Shown here: piece after piece, positions 9,084 through 16,347 of the stretch
Layout: each line of letters opens with the position of its first letter
Position numbering within the stretch: the first letter of the stretch is position 1
NCBI GenBank assembly: GCA_944392625.1
Contig: CALXXG010000079.1
Coordinates: 1-41,436 of the forward strand
Length of the DNA: 41,436 bases
Reading direction: 5' to 3'
Source: an uncultured Rickettsiales bacterium
GTDB taxonomy: Bacteria > Pseudomonadota > Alphaproteobacteria > Rickettsiales > UBA1997
Notes under the pieces: model-generated
Told to the model about the DNA's origin: nothing
Seen by the model: the letters and a program-made list of their open reading frames with translations, nothing else
The model's database searches: none
Translations under genes and position numbers: made by a program

Positions 9084-9854
9084 ATGAAGATGGATTGTTT
9101 TAAAGATATGCCTTGCAATTTAAAGTTTGCTTATGCGTTAATAGCTGTACTTTTTGTATTTAGTGTATTTAACCTATCTAAAATTGAAAAAAATGTTTCT
9201 GAAGGTTCAATAAGCGATGATTATATTGAAACTTGGATTAATGAAAATCCAGAAGTTATCTTAGAATCAGTAAATAGATTTGCTGTACAACAACAGGAAG
9301 AAATGGTTAGACAGCAGAGAGCGCAATCAGCAGAAAATATTAAAAATTTTGATAAAGAATTAAAAGATACTAAGTATGCTGGTGTTTTAAATCCAAAAGG
9401 AACTATTGAAATAATTGAATTCTATGATTATAATTGTGGCTATTGTAAAATGGCAGCTAGAAATATCAAACAATTATTAAAGAACAGAAAAGATGCTAAA
9501 GTTATTTTAAGAAATATTCCTATTTTAGGTCAACCTTCAAGATATGCTGCAGAAGTTGGTATGGCAATATTAATTGAAGATCCAGCTAAATACCCAGAAT
9601 TTCATGAAGCTTTAATGAATGGTTCAGCTAGAAGTAAAGAAGAGGTTAATAAAGCAATTTCTTCTATTGGTTTAAAACCTTCTAAAATTGAAGAAGTTTT
9701 AAAGAAAAATAAAAAAGAAATTGATGCAGCTATTCAAAGTAATATGGAACTAGCTAATAAGATTGGTATCAATGGAACGCCAGCATTCATTATTAATGGT
9801 GAATTAATACCTGGAGCTGTTGATGCACAAACATTAGAAAATATGCTAAAATAG
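9084..9854 (+). CDS. DsbA-like thiol:disulfide oxidoreductase, membrane-anchored
   Basis: A periplasmic thioredoxin-fold protein that forms or shuffles disulfides in exported proteins. It has one N-terminal membrane segment or uncleaved signal (about 14-31), a Gln/Glu-rich helical linker (50-95), the active-site CGYC (C118, C121) in FYDYNCGYCK, and the cis-proline loop NGTPAFIING near 232. It is 256 residues, as in the Com1/ScsC-like subgroup with an N-terminal helical extension. It may serve the Cys-rich VirB6-like protein at 28-32 kb, an inference from cysteine content only. It stands alone and ends at a strong terminator. Confidence 0.9.
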   Translation: MKMDCFKDMPCNLKFAYALIAVLFVFSVFNLSKIEKNVSEGSISDDYIETWINENPEVILESVNRFAVQQQEEMVRQQRAQSAENIKNFDKELKDTKYAGVLNPKGTIEIIEFYDYNCGYCKMAARNIKQLLKNRKDAKVILRNIPILGQPSRYAAEVGMAILIEDPAKYPEFHEALMNGSARSKEEVNKAISSIGLKPSKIEEVLKKNKKEIDAAIQSNMELANKIGINGTPAFIINGELIPGAVDAQTLENMLK

Positions 9855-9877
9855 TACCATAAAAAAATAAATGAATT

Positions 9878-9908
9878 AAGATCCACAAGAAAATAGTGGA
9901 TCTTTTTT
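9878..9908 (+). terminator. Rho-independent terminator after the DsbA-like gene
   Basis: Nine-base arms AAGATCCAC (9878-9886) and GTGGATCTT (9896-9904) enclose a 9-base loop and run into a T tract (to 9908). It starts 24 bases after the stop. Confidence 0.9.
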
Positions 9909-9986
9909 ATTTTAGTATAATATTTAAGAACTTCCATTTTTTATATATTTTTTTTATGGTTGTTTTGTAAAATAATATTGTACTTT

Positions 9987-10829
9987 ATGAAAAATATAAC
10001 AGACGAATTAAAGAGTATTGTAAATAATAATACAACTAATTTAGTTAAATGTTGGAAACTTATTTTAAAGAACAATAAAATTTTAGCTTTTAGCAATGCA
10101 AGCCAAGATTTTATTTATGAAGAAATAACATATAATCATATTTCTTCTGATGATATTAAAAATATAAAAAATAATTTAGATGTAGAAAACGATTCTTTTC
10201 AAATATCAAATTTAATATCTAGTGATTTAATAAACGCTGATGATGTTTTATCTGGGAAATATGATAGTGCTAAAGTTGAAATATTTATAGTTGATTTGTT
10301 AAATTTAAATAAAGGTAAAGTTTGCTTACTTAACGGAGTAATTTCTGACATACAATTTAAAAATGATGTATTTATAGCCAATGTTAAGGGTCTAAAGAAT
10401 GAAATAAATAAAACTATTGGTGAAGTTTATAGTCCATTGTGTAGATCTTGTTTTTGTGACGGAAAATGTAAGCTAAATAAATCTAATTTTACTTTTACTG
10501 GAATAGTATCAAAAGTAGTTGATAATATAAGCTTTTATACTAACGATAATATAATTTTAAGTAAAGAGAATAGATATTTTGAAAATGGGGTTATTGAATT
10601 TATAAGTGGAAAAAATATTGGACAAAAAACAGAAATAAAACAATTTTCAAACGGTTTTTTTATATTATCCACAGAGTTGCCTTATCAAATAGAATTAAAT
10701 GATTATTTTTTAGTTGTAGCTGGTTGCGATAAAAAATTTAATACATGTTGTTCAAGGTTTAATAATGCTATTAATTTTAGGGGCGAACCTCATTTACCAG
10801 GTATTGATTTGTTATTAAAGGTATTGTAA
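9987..10829 (+). CDS. DUF2163 / phage BR0599-type protein, GTA tail component-like
   Basis: About 280 residues. The C-terminal block reads GCDKKFNTCCSRFNNA then NFRGEPHLPG, the hallmark of the DUF2163/BR0599 family found in phage tail modules and in the Rhodobacter-type gene transfer agent (gp13 position). A CxxC-like patch, LCRSCFCDGKCK, lies mid-protein. The longest reading frame starts at a TTG at 9960, but the ATG at 9987 (MKNITDELKS) starts the recognisable domain and is preferred. The stop overlaps the next start (TAATG), so translation of the two genes is coupled. No other structural phage genes are near. It is intact and unbroken although neighbouring genes have decayed, which suggests it is maintained. 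Confidence 0.82.
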   Translation: MKNITDELKSIVNNNTTNLVKCWKLILKNNKILAFSNASQDFIYEEITYNHISSDDIKNIKNNLDVENDSFQISNLISSDLINADDVLSGKYDSAKVEIFIVDLLNLNKGKVCLLNGVISDIQFKNDVFIANVKGLKNEINKTIGEVYSPLCRSCFCDGKCKLNKSNFTFTGIVSKVVDNISFYTNDNIILSKENRYFENGVIEFISGKNIGQKTEIKQFSNGFFILSTELPYQIELNDYFLVVAGCDKKFNTCCSRFNNAINFRGEPHLPGIDLLLKVL

Positions 10830-11260
10830 TGTTTACTAGAGAGAATATTGTTAATGTAGCTAGAAGTTGGATTGGAACTAGATTTAAATATCAAGGCAGG
10901 GTTAAAAAAAATTTGAATAATAGTGGCGGTGTTGACTGCTTGGGATTAGTTTTTGGCGTTTGTGATGAACTTGGTTATAGATATAATGATAAATTATTAT
11001 CATATTATGATACAATTTTATATTCAAGGCGACCAGATTATACAATATTAATGGATAAATTCTCAAAATTTTTTGCTATTAAAGATATAAAAGATATAGG
11101 CATTGGTGATATAGTTTTAAAGCAAGTTTCAAAAAATCAATTTCATTTAATGTTTTATGCTGGCAATACTTTTATTCATGCTTCAGCTGTTACTTTTAGC
11201 GTTGTTGAACATATGGTTGACAATTTAGATAATTGTATCATTTATTCAATGTTTAAATAA
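10829..11260 (+). CDS. NlpC/P60-family cell-wall peptidase, GTA gp14-like
   Basis: A 143-residue cysteine peptidase domain. It opens with VNVARSWIGTRFKYQGR, has the nucleophile Cys in SGGVDCLGL (about 36-44) and the His in NQFHLMFYAG (about 108-117), with HASA following, as in NlpC/P60 phage-tail peptidases that cleave peptidoglycan cross-links during DNA delivery. No signal peptide. It overlaps the DUF2163 gene by one base (TAATG). In gene transfer agents and related phages the DUF2163 protein is directly followed by such a peptidase, so the order is conserved. Confidence 0.88.
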   Translation: MFTRENIVNVARSWIGTRFKYQGRVKKNLNNSGGVDCLGLVFGVCDELGYRYNDKLLSYYDTILYSRRPDYTILMDKFSKFFAIKDIKDIGIGDIVLKQVSKNQFHLMFYAGNTFIHASAVTFSVVEHMVDNLDNCIIYSMFK

Positions 11261-11323
11261 AAAAATCTTGAAATAATAAAGTTTGAATATAATAATAAAA
11301 TAAAACCAATAAGTTATTATAAA

Positions 11324-12439
11324 ATGACCAAAAAAATAACATTTATCTCATTTATTCTTTTATTTATTTTTATACTTAAACCTTGTTTTTCAATGACTGA
11401 TGAAGAGCTAAGACAATACGTATATGTAGATTTTTATGATTTAGTAAGTAGCTATAATGTAAGAAATATAAATATTGTTGAAGGTGCTTATAATGAGAAA
11501 AAAATAAGTGTTGGTAATAGTGGTTTTACTACTTATTTAGAAAAAACTAAAAAATATATTACATTTTTAGAATACAGGGGGGCCTCTAGAAGAATAGACA
11601 CTTATCAAAAACCATTTTTATTAGATTGGTTTAAAATTGCAAATAATGCTAGAGAATTTACTTTAGATGATTCTGCGGAAAGCATATTGGCAGATGAAAA
11701 TTTTGGTTTATTTTTTACTTCTACAATGTATTCTACAAGAGGAAAAACATATTTTATAACAACTCAAAAGGCTGTTAATGATTCTATGGAAAAAAATTTA
11801 AAACTAGGAGAAAAAATAAAAGTTTATATGCTAAATTTAGGGCAATTTTCTAACAATATTCCTGTATTTATAATAACTGGATATGAAAAAGCCCCAACTA
11901 TATCTCAGGCTGTTCAAGATGAAATATATTTTAGACAATATTTTCCAGTGTTAAAAGAAGACATATTTAATAGAAGATACGATAAAGCAAAAGGTAATAT
12001 TGAAATGTTACTAAAAAAATATCCTAATAATATTGATTTAAGGTTAAATTTATGTTTAATATTTAATCAAACTAATTTTTTTGACAAATCTATTTCATGC
12101 TATAAAGATGTTCTAAAAATTGATCCAAAAAACTATGACGCCTATTATGGAATATCAACAGCTTATTACAATAGCGCTAGTTCAAACCAAAAAAGTACAG
12201 CAGCTCTTATTATAGAAAATACTACAAAAGCAATTGATATAATAGAGTCTTTAACTGCTAAACCAATTGGAAGTTTAGCAATGATAAAATTTAATTGCTA
12301 TTATTTAAGGGCTATGGCAAAAATTACTTTAAATGATAAAAGCGCTATAAATGATTTAGAAGAGGTTAACAAAAATCATCCTACATTAGTTAGTAGCCAA
12401 GCTATTGATTTATTTAAAGAACAAATGGGAGTTAGATAA
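11324..12439 (+). CDS. Exported TPR-repeat protein, function unknown
   Basis: A 371-residue protein with a clear signal peptide (KKITFISFILLFIFILKP..FS, cleavage near 23). Residues 24-195 are a domain I do not recognise, with a run FITTQKAVNDSMEKNLKLGE and VFIITGYEKAP. Residues about 200-300 hold two to three TPR units (RRYDKAKGNIEMLLKKYP; FFDKSISCYKDVLKIDPKNYDAYYG-like). It is probably periplasmic and a protein-protein scaffold. It follows the peptidase gene by 63 bases in the same direction and ends at a 10-bp hairpin. Confidence 0.75.
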   Translation: MTKKITFISFILLFIFILKPCFSMTDEELRQYVYVDFYDLVSSYNVRNINIVEGAYNEKKISVGNSGFTTYLEKTKKYITFLEYRGASRRIDTYQKPFLLDWFKIANNAREFTLDDSAESILADENFGLFFTSTMYSTRGKTYFITTQKAVNDSMEKNLKLGEKIKVYMLNLGQFSNNIPVFIITGYEKAPTISQAVQDEIYFRQYFPVLKEDIFNRRYDKAKGNIEMLLKKYPNNIDLRLNLCLIFNQTNFFDKSISCYKDVLKIDPKNYDAYYGISTAYYNSASSNQKSTAALIIENTTKAIDIIESLTAKPIGSLAMIKFNCYYLRAMAKITLNDKSAINDLEEVNKNHPTLVSSQAIDLFKEQMGVR

Positions 12440-12450
12440 AGCATGTAAAG

Positions 12451-12475
12451 ATAAGTAGAGAAATACTCTACTTAT
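12451..12475 (+). terminator. Hairpin terminator after the TPR gene
   Basis: Ten-base perfect arms (ATAAGTAGAG and its complement) with an AAATA loop lie 12 bases after the stop. The T tract is weak on the plus strand. It also lies downstream of the convergent tRNA-Lys and could end that transcript. Confidence 0.6.
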
Positions 12476-12531
12476 TATATAAATATAATTTATACAAATA
12501 ACTTTCTAATTTAACAATACTATATGAAAAA

Positions 12532-12607
12532 TGGTGAGTACGGCGGGAATCGAACCCGCGACAACATGATTAAAAGTCATGTGCTCTACCTACTGAGCTA
12601 CGAACTC
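12532..12607 (-). tRNA. tRNA-Lys (anticodon TTT), CCA encoded
   Basis: On the minus strand the cloverleaf starts GAGTTCG at 12607. It has a D-loop with AGTAGGTA, anticodon loop CTTTTAA on a 5-bp stem, a GTTCGATTC T-arm, discriminator A and encoded CCA (12534-12532). The acceptor stem GAGTTCG/CGTACTC has a U-U mismatch at the fifth pair; all other pairs are canonical. Confidence 0.95.
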
Positions 12608-12700
12608 AAAAATTGAAACATTTAATAGTAAACCACATATAAATTTTAAAGTCAATATTTTTTTTATTTATTTTTACTTTTTTATTATTTTAATTTTATT

Positions 12701-13918
12701 TTAGAAATATGCCCTTAATTCTATCTTAAACGCATCATATTTTCCCTTATATGAATAGTTTGGCGCAGTTATAAAATTTTTTGAATAATTCATTAAAAGT
12801 CTAATATTATTTTCTGGTATCCAAGTTAAACCTATTGTATAGTCATATTTTGTTCCTATATTGTCTAGAAAACCATGACTAGTATCTTTACCATTTGCAA
12901 ATGAATACCTAAATACTGCTTGAAAGGCACCAAAACCACCTTTTGAAATTGGATGATTTACATTAATTTCATCAAAATATCCGGCATTATTATAAGAAGT
13001 TACTTCACCCGTGAGGTTAATAGTAAATTCGCTAGATAATCCATAAAAATTAAATCTATTACCATTAAACCTATCTTTTTCGTATTTGTAATAATTTTTA
13101 ATATATTCATTTGTTAAAGTCATAAATTTATATTTAAATGCTAATTCTAAACCATAATAATAACTTTGAGATATTTGCTCTGGATTATTTATTTTGTCTT
13201 TTTTGTAATTTTGATATGATAAGTCTAAACCAAAATGAACAACATAATTATAGTCTCTAATTGGTGTATAAAATGTTCTGAATGATAAATTGTAATTCAT
13301 ATCATTTTCTAACTCATTTTCATTATTTGTACCATTTCCAAATATACCGGTTGAAAGTCCAAATTTATCACTTTTCCATAAATAATTCAATCCTATTAGA
13401 TATTCTGGAATCCATCCAAGTTGTTCAATAGCATTTGAGTCAATAGTTGCCATTGTATTTGAACTTTTTTCTCTTTCAATAAATGAAGGAGATATTATTT
13501 GCCCAAATTTCAATGTCATTTCATTATTAATTTTATATCCGATAAAAGTTTCCCCTAAATAAGCGTTGTCACCGTCAAAATTTCCTTCAATTTGAAATAA
13601 AAAATTCTTAATTTCTTTTGATATTGTTAATCTTGCTCTTTTTATTGAAAATTTATCATTGTAATCAGAATCGGTATTATAGCTTTTTAATTCTTGATTT
13701 TTTTTATACCAAGAGCCATTTACATGAATTCTACCTTCTACTTTTAATCCATTTATAATATCATTTTTGCTATTTGATTTGTTGCTGTTAATTATTTTTT
13801 TTAATTCATATATTTGTTCCTGCAAATCTTTTATTTTGTAATCATAATCATCAGCTTGTGCAATATTTGATATTACACATAGTAATATTAGTGTTATGAC
13901 AAATTTTAGTTTTTTCAT
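12701..13918 (-). CDS. OprP/OprO-like outer-membrane porin
   Basis: A 405-residue outer-membrane beta-barrel protein. It has a signal peptide (KKLKFVITLILLCVISNIAQA), a short coiled coil (YKIKDLQEQIYELKKIINSN), then a barrel beginning VEGRIHVNGSW and KRARLTISKEIKNFLFQIEGNF, the pattern of the phosphate/polyphosphate-selective porin family, with alternating hydrophobic strands. The last residue is Phe (RAYF), the outer-membrane sorting signal. It probably gives passive uptake of small anions; specificity cannot be read. Single gene between tRNA-Lys and the structured RNA. Confidence 0.85.
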   Translation of the reverse strand: MKKLKFVITLILLCVISNIAQADDYDYKIKDLQEQIYELKKIINSNKSNSKNDIINGLKVEGRIHVNGSWYKKNQELKSYNTDSDYNDKFSIKRARLTISKEIKNFLFQIEGNFDGDNAYLGETFIGYKINNEMTLKFGQIISPSFIEREKSSNTMATIDSNAIEQLGWIPEYLIGLNYLWKSDKFGLSTGIFGNGTNNENELENDMNYNLSFRTFYTPIRDYNYVVHFGLDLSYQNYKKDKINNPEQISQSYYYGLELAFKYKFMTLTNEYIKNYYKYEKDRFNGNRFNFYGLSSEFTINLTGEVTSYNNAGYFDEINVNHPISKGGFGAFQAVFRYSFANGKDTSHGFLDNIGTKYDYTIGLTWIPENNIRLLMNYSKNFITAPNYSYKGKYDAFKIELRAYF

Positions 13919-13984
13919 GGAAAATTTTTATAATTTATCATGAATATATAAATGTGAATTTTAATATCAAGGAAAAAATGTAAT

Positions 13985-14092
13985 AAAAAAAGCTTTGGGA
14001 TACGGAGGCATAAAAATGCAATTTATTTCCATTGAGGTGTTGTATTAAATTGCTATCCCAAAGCTTTGTCAATTACCCATAGGGTGCTTGAC
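13985..14092 (-). ncRNA. Candidate structured small RNA, family not recognised
   Basis: Read on the minus strand this is a self-contained RNA of about 108 nt. Hairpin 1 (14092-14068) has GTCAA/TTGAC outer and ACCC/GGGT inner pairs. Hairpin 2 has a perfect 14-bp outer stem (14067-14054 with 14002-13989, core AAGCTTTGGGATA) directly stacked on an 8-bp inner stem (14053-14046 with 14025-14018, GCAATTTA/TAAATTGC). A 15-base one-sided bulge is at 14017-14003. The outer stem runs straight into T6, so it doubles as an intrinsic terminator. A promoter lies upstream. The apical loop and the bulge both expose CCUC sequences complementary to a Shine-Dalgarno core. It does not match the 6S, tmRNA or RNase P layouts I know. 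Confidence 0.55.
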
Positions 14093-14094
14093 AT

Positions 14095-14127
14095 ATATAA
14101 TATTATATAACAATTTTAAGTTGTCAA
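14095..14127 (-). promoter_or_regulatory. Promoter of the structured RNA
   Basis: A consensus TTGACA (14127-14122) on the minus strand is followed by the AT palindrome TATAATATTATATAT (14107-14093), offering -10 hexamers such as TAATAT at 16-base and TATTAT at 19-base spacing. This places the start near 14092-14090. Confidence 0.5.
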
Positions 14128-14270
14128 GTAAAAAAATAAAAATTTTTTATATGAGTTAAACCCTTATTTTTACAGGTTCTGTCTATATTTATAATACAAC
14201 TAATAATAGAATTTTTTTAAAATATATAAATTTTTTTTAGAATAATAGAAAAAATTATAAAATATAAAAT

Positions 14271-14363
14271 AAAAAGCGAGGTAAACAACCTAAACAAACT
14301 TAGTTACGGATGCTTCTTTTCAGACCTGTCCGAATTAGTAAGCTGTCTACCTGTTTACCTCTA
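14271..14363 (-). ncRNA. ffs: Signal recognition particle RNA (4.5S type)
   Basis: The minus strand folds into one long hairpin: 5' GAGGTAAAC near 14362 pairs with GTTTACCTC near 14278. The tip carries CAGGTCTGAAAAGAAGCA, equivalent to the conserved Ffh-binding domain (CAGGUC, purine-rich loop, GAAGCA). The T run after 14276 ends it. It scaffolds Ffh and FtsY for co-translational membrane targeting. Length (about 90 nt) fits the small bacterial SRP RNA. Confidence 0.88.
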
Positions 14364-14368
14364 ATTAA

Positions 14369-14396
14369 ATTATAGATACAGTAATTAATTTTGCAA
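14369..14396 (-). promoter_or_regulatory. ffs promoter
   Basis: TTGCAA (14396-14391), a 16-base spacer and a perfect TATAAT (14374-14369) on the minus strand, about 6 bases before the SRP RNA 5' end. Confidence 0.7.
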
Positions 14397-14429
14397 GATA
14401 TATTTTATTTATTAACTATTTAGTTATAA

Positions 14430-15524
14430 TTAAATTAAAGTTTTTAATTTAATATTTTTAACAAATACACTCTCGCCTATTCTTTTGTTTAAAACAAGAT
14501 TATATTGTCCATGCTCCGCCTTTTTATCTTTTTTCATATTCTCAAGCATATATTGTCTAAAATCTTTAATTTCTTTAAACTCTTTAAGTTTTTCTAAATC
14601 ATCTTGATTAAAAAGCTGCATATTATCAAAATGCTTTAAAACTCGTTTAACTTCAAAACCATTTATCATGTTTAGTTTTTCGCTAGTTATAAAAGCTTGT
14701 CTGATGCCTAGTGCAACGGCTTCTCCATGCAGTATTCTTTTTGAATTAAAATTGACCATTTTTTCATATACATGTCCGAAAGTATGTCCTAAATTTAATA
14801 GAACCCTTGTTCCATTTTTTTCATATGGATCTTCTTTTACAACATTTGCTTTAAATTGGCAGCTTGATTCTATCATTTTTTCACATATATTCATATCAAG
14901 ATTTATGCAATCATTTCCATAGTTTTCGCAATAGTCAAAAAATTTTTCATCAAAAGCTAATCCATACTTTACGATTTCTGCATAACCTGATTTTAAATTT
15001 CTTTTGTCCAATGTTTTTAATGTGTCTGTATCAATTAATACTAGCGATGGCTGATAAAATGTTCCTATTAAATTTTTGCCGGAGTTTGTATTTATTGCAG
15101 TTTTTCCGCCAACAGAACTATCAACTTGTGCCAATAGAGTTGTCGGCATTTGAACTAGTGGAATACCCCTTAGCAATGTTGAAGCTAAAAATCCAGTTAA
15201 ATCGCCAATTACACCGCCGCCTAGCGCTATCAAAAAATCGCTTCTTGTCAAACCGCTTTGCAATATTTTTTCTGCCGTTTTCTGAAAAATTGCAAAAGAC
15301 TTGCTTTCTTCTCCAGCTTTTAAAACTATTTTTTCAACCTGATAATTTTTTAAATTTTCCATCAAAACTTTGCTATAACCGATATTATCAATATTCTCAT
15401 CTGTTATTATAAAACATTTCTTATGCTGCAATGATGGCAAAACTCTTTCTATATATTCATGAGATTTTTTTAAAAGTCCGCTTTCTATAATTATGTTATA
15501 GGTTCCAACATTAATTTTTTTCAT
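14430..15524 (-). CDS. aroB: 3-dehydroquinate synthase
   Basis: Converts DAHP to 3-dehydroquinate with NAD and a divalent metal, the second step of the shikimate pathway. The 364-residue length is normal. Signature segments are GGGVIGDLTGFLAST, MPTTLLAQVDSSVGGKTAIN, KNLIGTFYQP and metal ligands in NLGHTFGH and LHGEAVALG. It is the last gene of aroK-aroA-aroE-aroB; its ATG at 15524 lies inside aroE (14-base overlap). The ffs unit follows. Confidence 0.97.
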   Translation of the reverse strand: MKKINVGTYNIIIESGLLKKSHEYIERVLPSLQHKKCFIITDENIDNIGYSKVLMENLKNYQVEKIVLKAGEESKSFAIFQKTAEKILQSGLTRSDFLIALGGGVIGDLTGFLASTLLRGIPLVQMPTTLLAQVDSSVGGKTAINTNSGKNLIGTFYQPSLVLIDTDTLKTLDKRNLKSGYAEIVKYGLAFDEKFFDYCENYGNDCINLDMNICEKMIESSCQFKANVVKEDPYEKNGTRVLLNLGHTFGHVYEKMVNFNSKRILHGEAVALGIRQAFITSEKLNMINGFEVKRVLKHFDNMQLFNQDDLEKLKEFKEIKDFRQYMLENMKKDKKAEHGQYNLVLNKRIGESVFVKNIKLKTLI

Positions 15525-16347
15525 TTAGTTTCTCCAAACATTTTTCTATTAAATTTTCTGATATATTCGGTTTGATATTAAACCAAATTTCAAATGCTTT
15601 AACCGCTTGAAACAATAGCATTCCAAGTCCATCAAGAGTTTGCAAATTTAATTCCTTTGCCTGTTTCAACAGCGGAGTTAAAAGCGGAGTATATATTATG
15701 TCATATACAACAGTATTTTCACTAGCACTTTTTAAATCAATATCAAGCGGGCTAGTATTATTCATACCGGCTGATGTCGTATTTATTATTAAATTTCTGT
15801 CTTTTATATACTTTTTTGCATTGCTTAAAATGTCATATTTACAATCAAATTCTTCAGCTAATAATTTAACTTTTTCTCGTGTTCTGTTAAGAATGATTAT
15901 GTCATATATACCAGTATTTTTTAATCCATAGATTACTGCTCTTGTTGCTCCGCCAGCACCAAAAATCAATGCTTTATTGTATATGTTTTTCCAATTGCGA
16001 ATATTTGTGTTCAGATTTTCTATAAAACCATAGCAATCTGTGTTATAGCCAATCATTTTATTATCCTTGAACAATACTGTATTAACAGCGCCTATTTTTG
16101 AAGCTGTATCATCCAATGAATCTAAAAATTTTATTGAATTTATCTTATGCGGTATTGTTAAATTGACGCCTCTATAACCATTGTTTTTTAATTCTTCCAG
16201 CACCTCTTCAAGATTTTTCGGCAAAACAGGCATTGCCCTATAATTTCCGTCAATATTATTTTCTTTCAAGAAAGTATTTTGTATTAGTGGTGATAAACTG
16301 TATTTTTCAATATTTTCTTGGCCTAAAACTGCTAGCTTAATACTCAT
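15511..16347 (-). CDS. aroE: Shikimate dehydrogenase
   Basis: NADPH-dependent reduction of 3-dehydroshikimate to shikimate. The 278 residues include the substrate-binding SLSPLIQN, the catalytic Lys in LTIPHKI, the Asp in GYNTDCYGF, the nucleotide-binding GAGGATRAV and the C-terminal GLGMLLFQA. It overlaps aroA by 11 bases upstream and aroB by 14 bases downstream, so translation is probably coupled. Confidence 0.96.
   Translation of the reverse strand: MSIKLAVLGQENIEKYSLSPLIQNTFLKENNIDGNYRAMPVLPKNLEEVLEELKNNGYRGVNLTIPHKINSIKFLDSLDDTASKIGAVNTVLFKDNKMIGYNTDCYGFIENLNTNIRNWKNIYNKALIFGAGGATRAVIYGLKNTGIYDIIILNRTREKVKLLAEEFDCKYDILSNAKKYIKDRNLIINTTSAGMNNTSPLDIDLKSASENTVVYDIIYTPLLTPLLKQAKELNLQTLDGLGMLLFQAVKAFEIWFNIKPNISENLIEKCLEKLNEKN

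Noticed and set aside
13985-14092. 6S RNA, tmRNA or RNase P RNA
   Set aside because: Length, two-hairpin layout and lack of a tRNA-like end or large central bubble do not fit these families.
14864-15412. 182-codon plus-strand ORF
   Set aside because: It lies entirely opposite aroB, has no domain-like pattern, and is explained by the low stop frequency antisense to a conserved gene.
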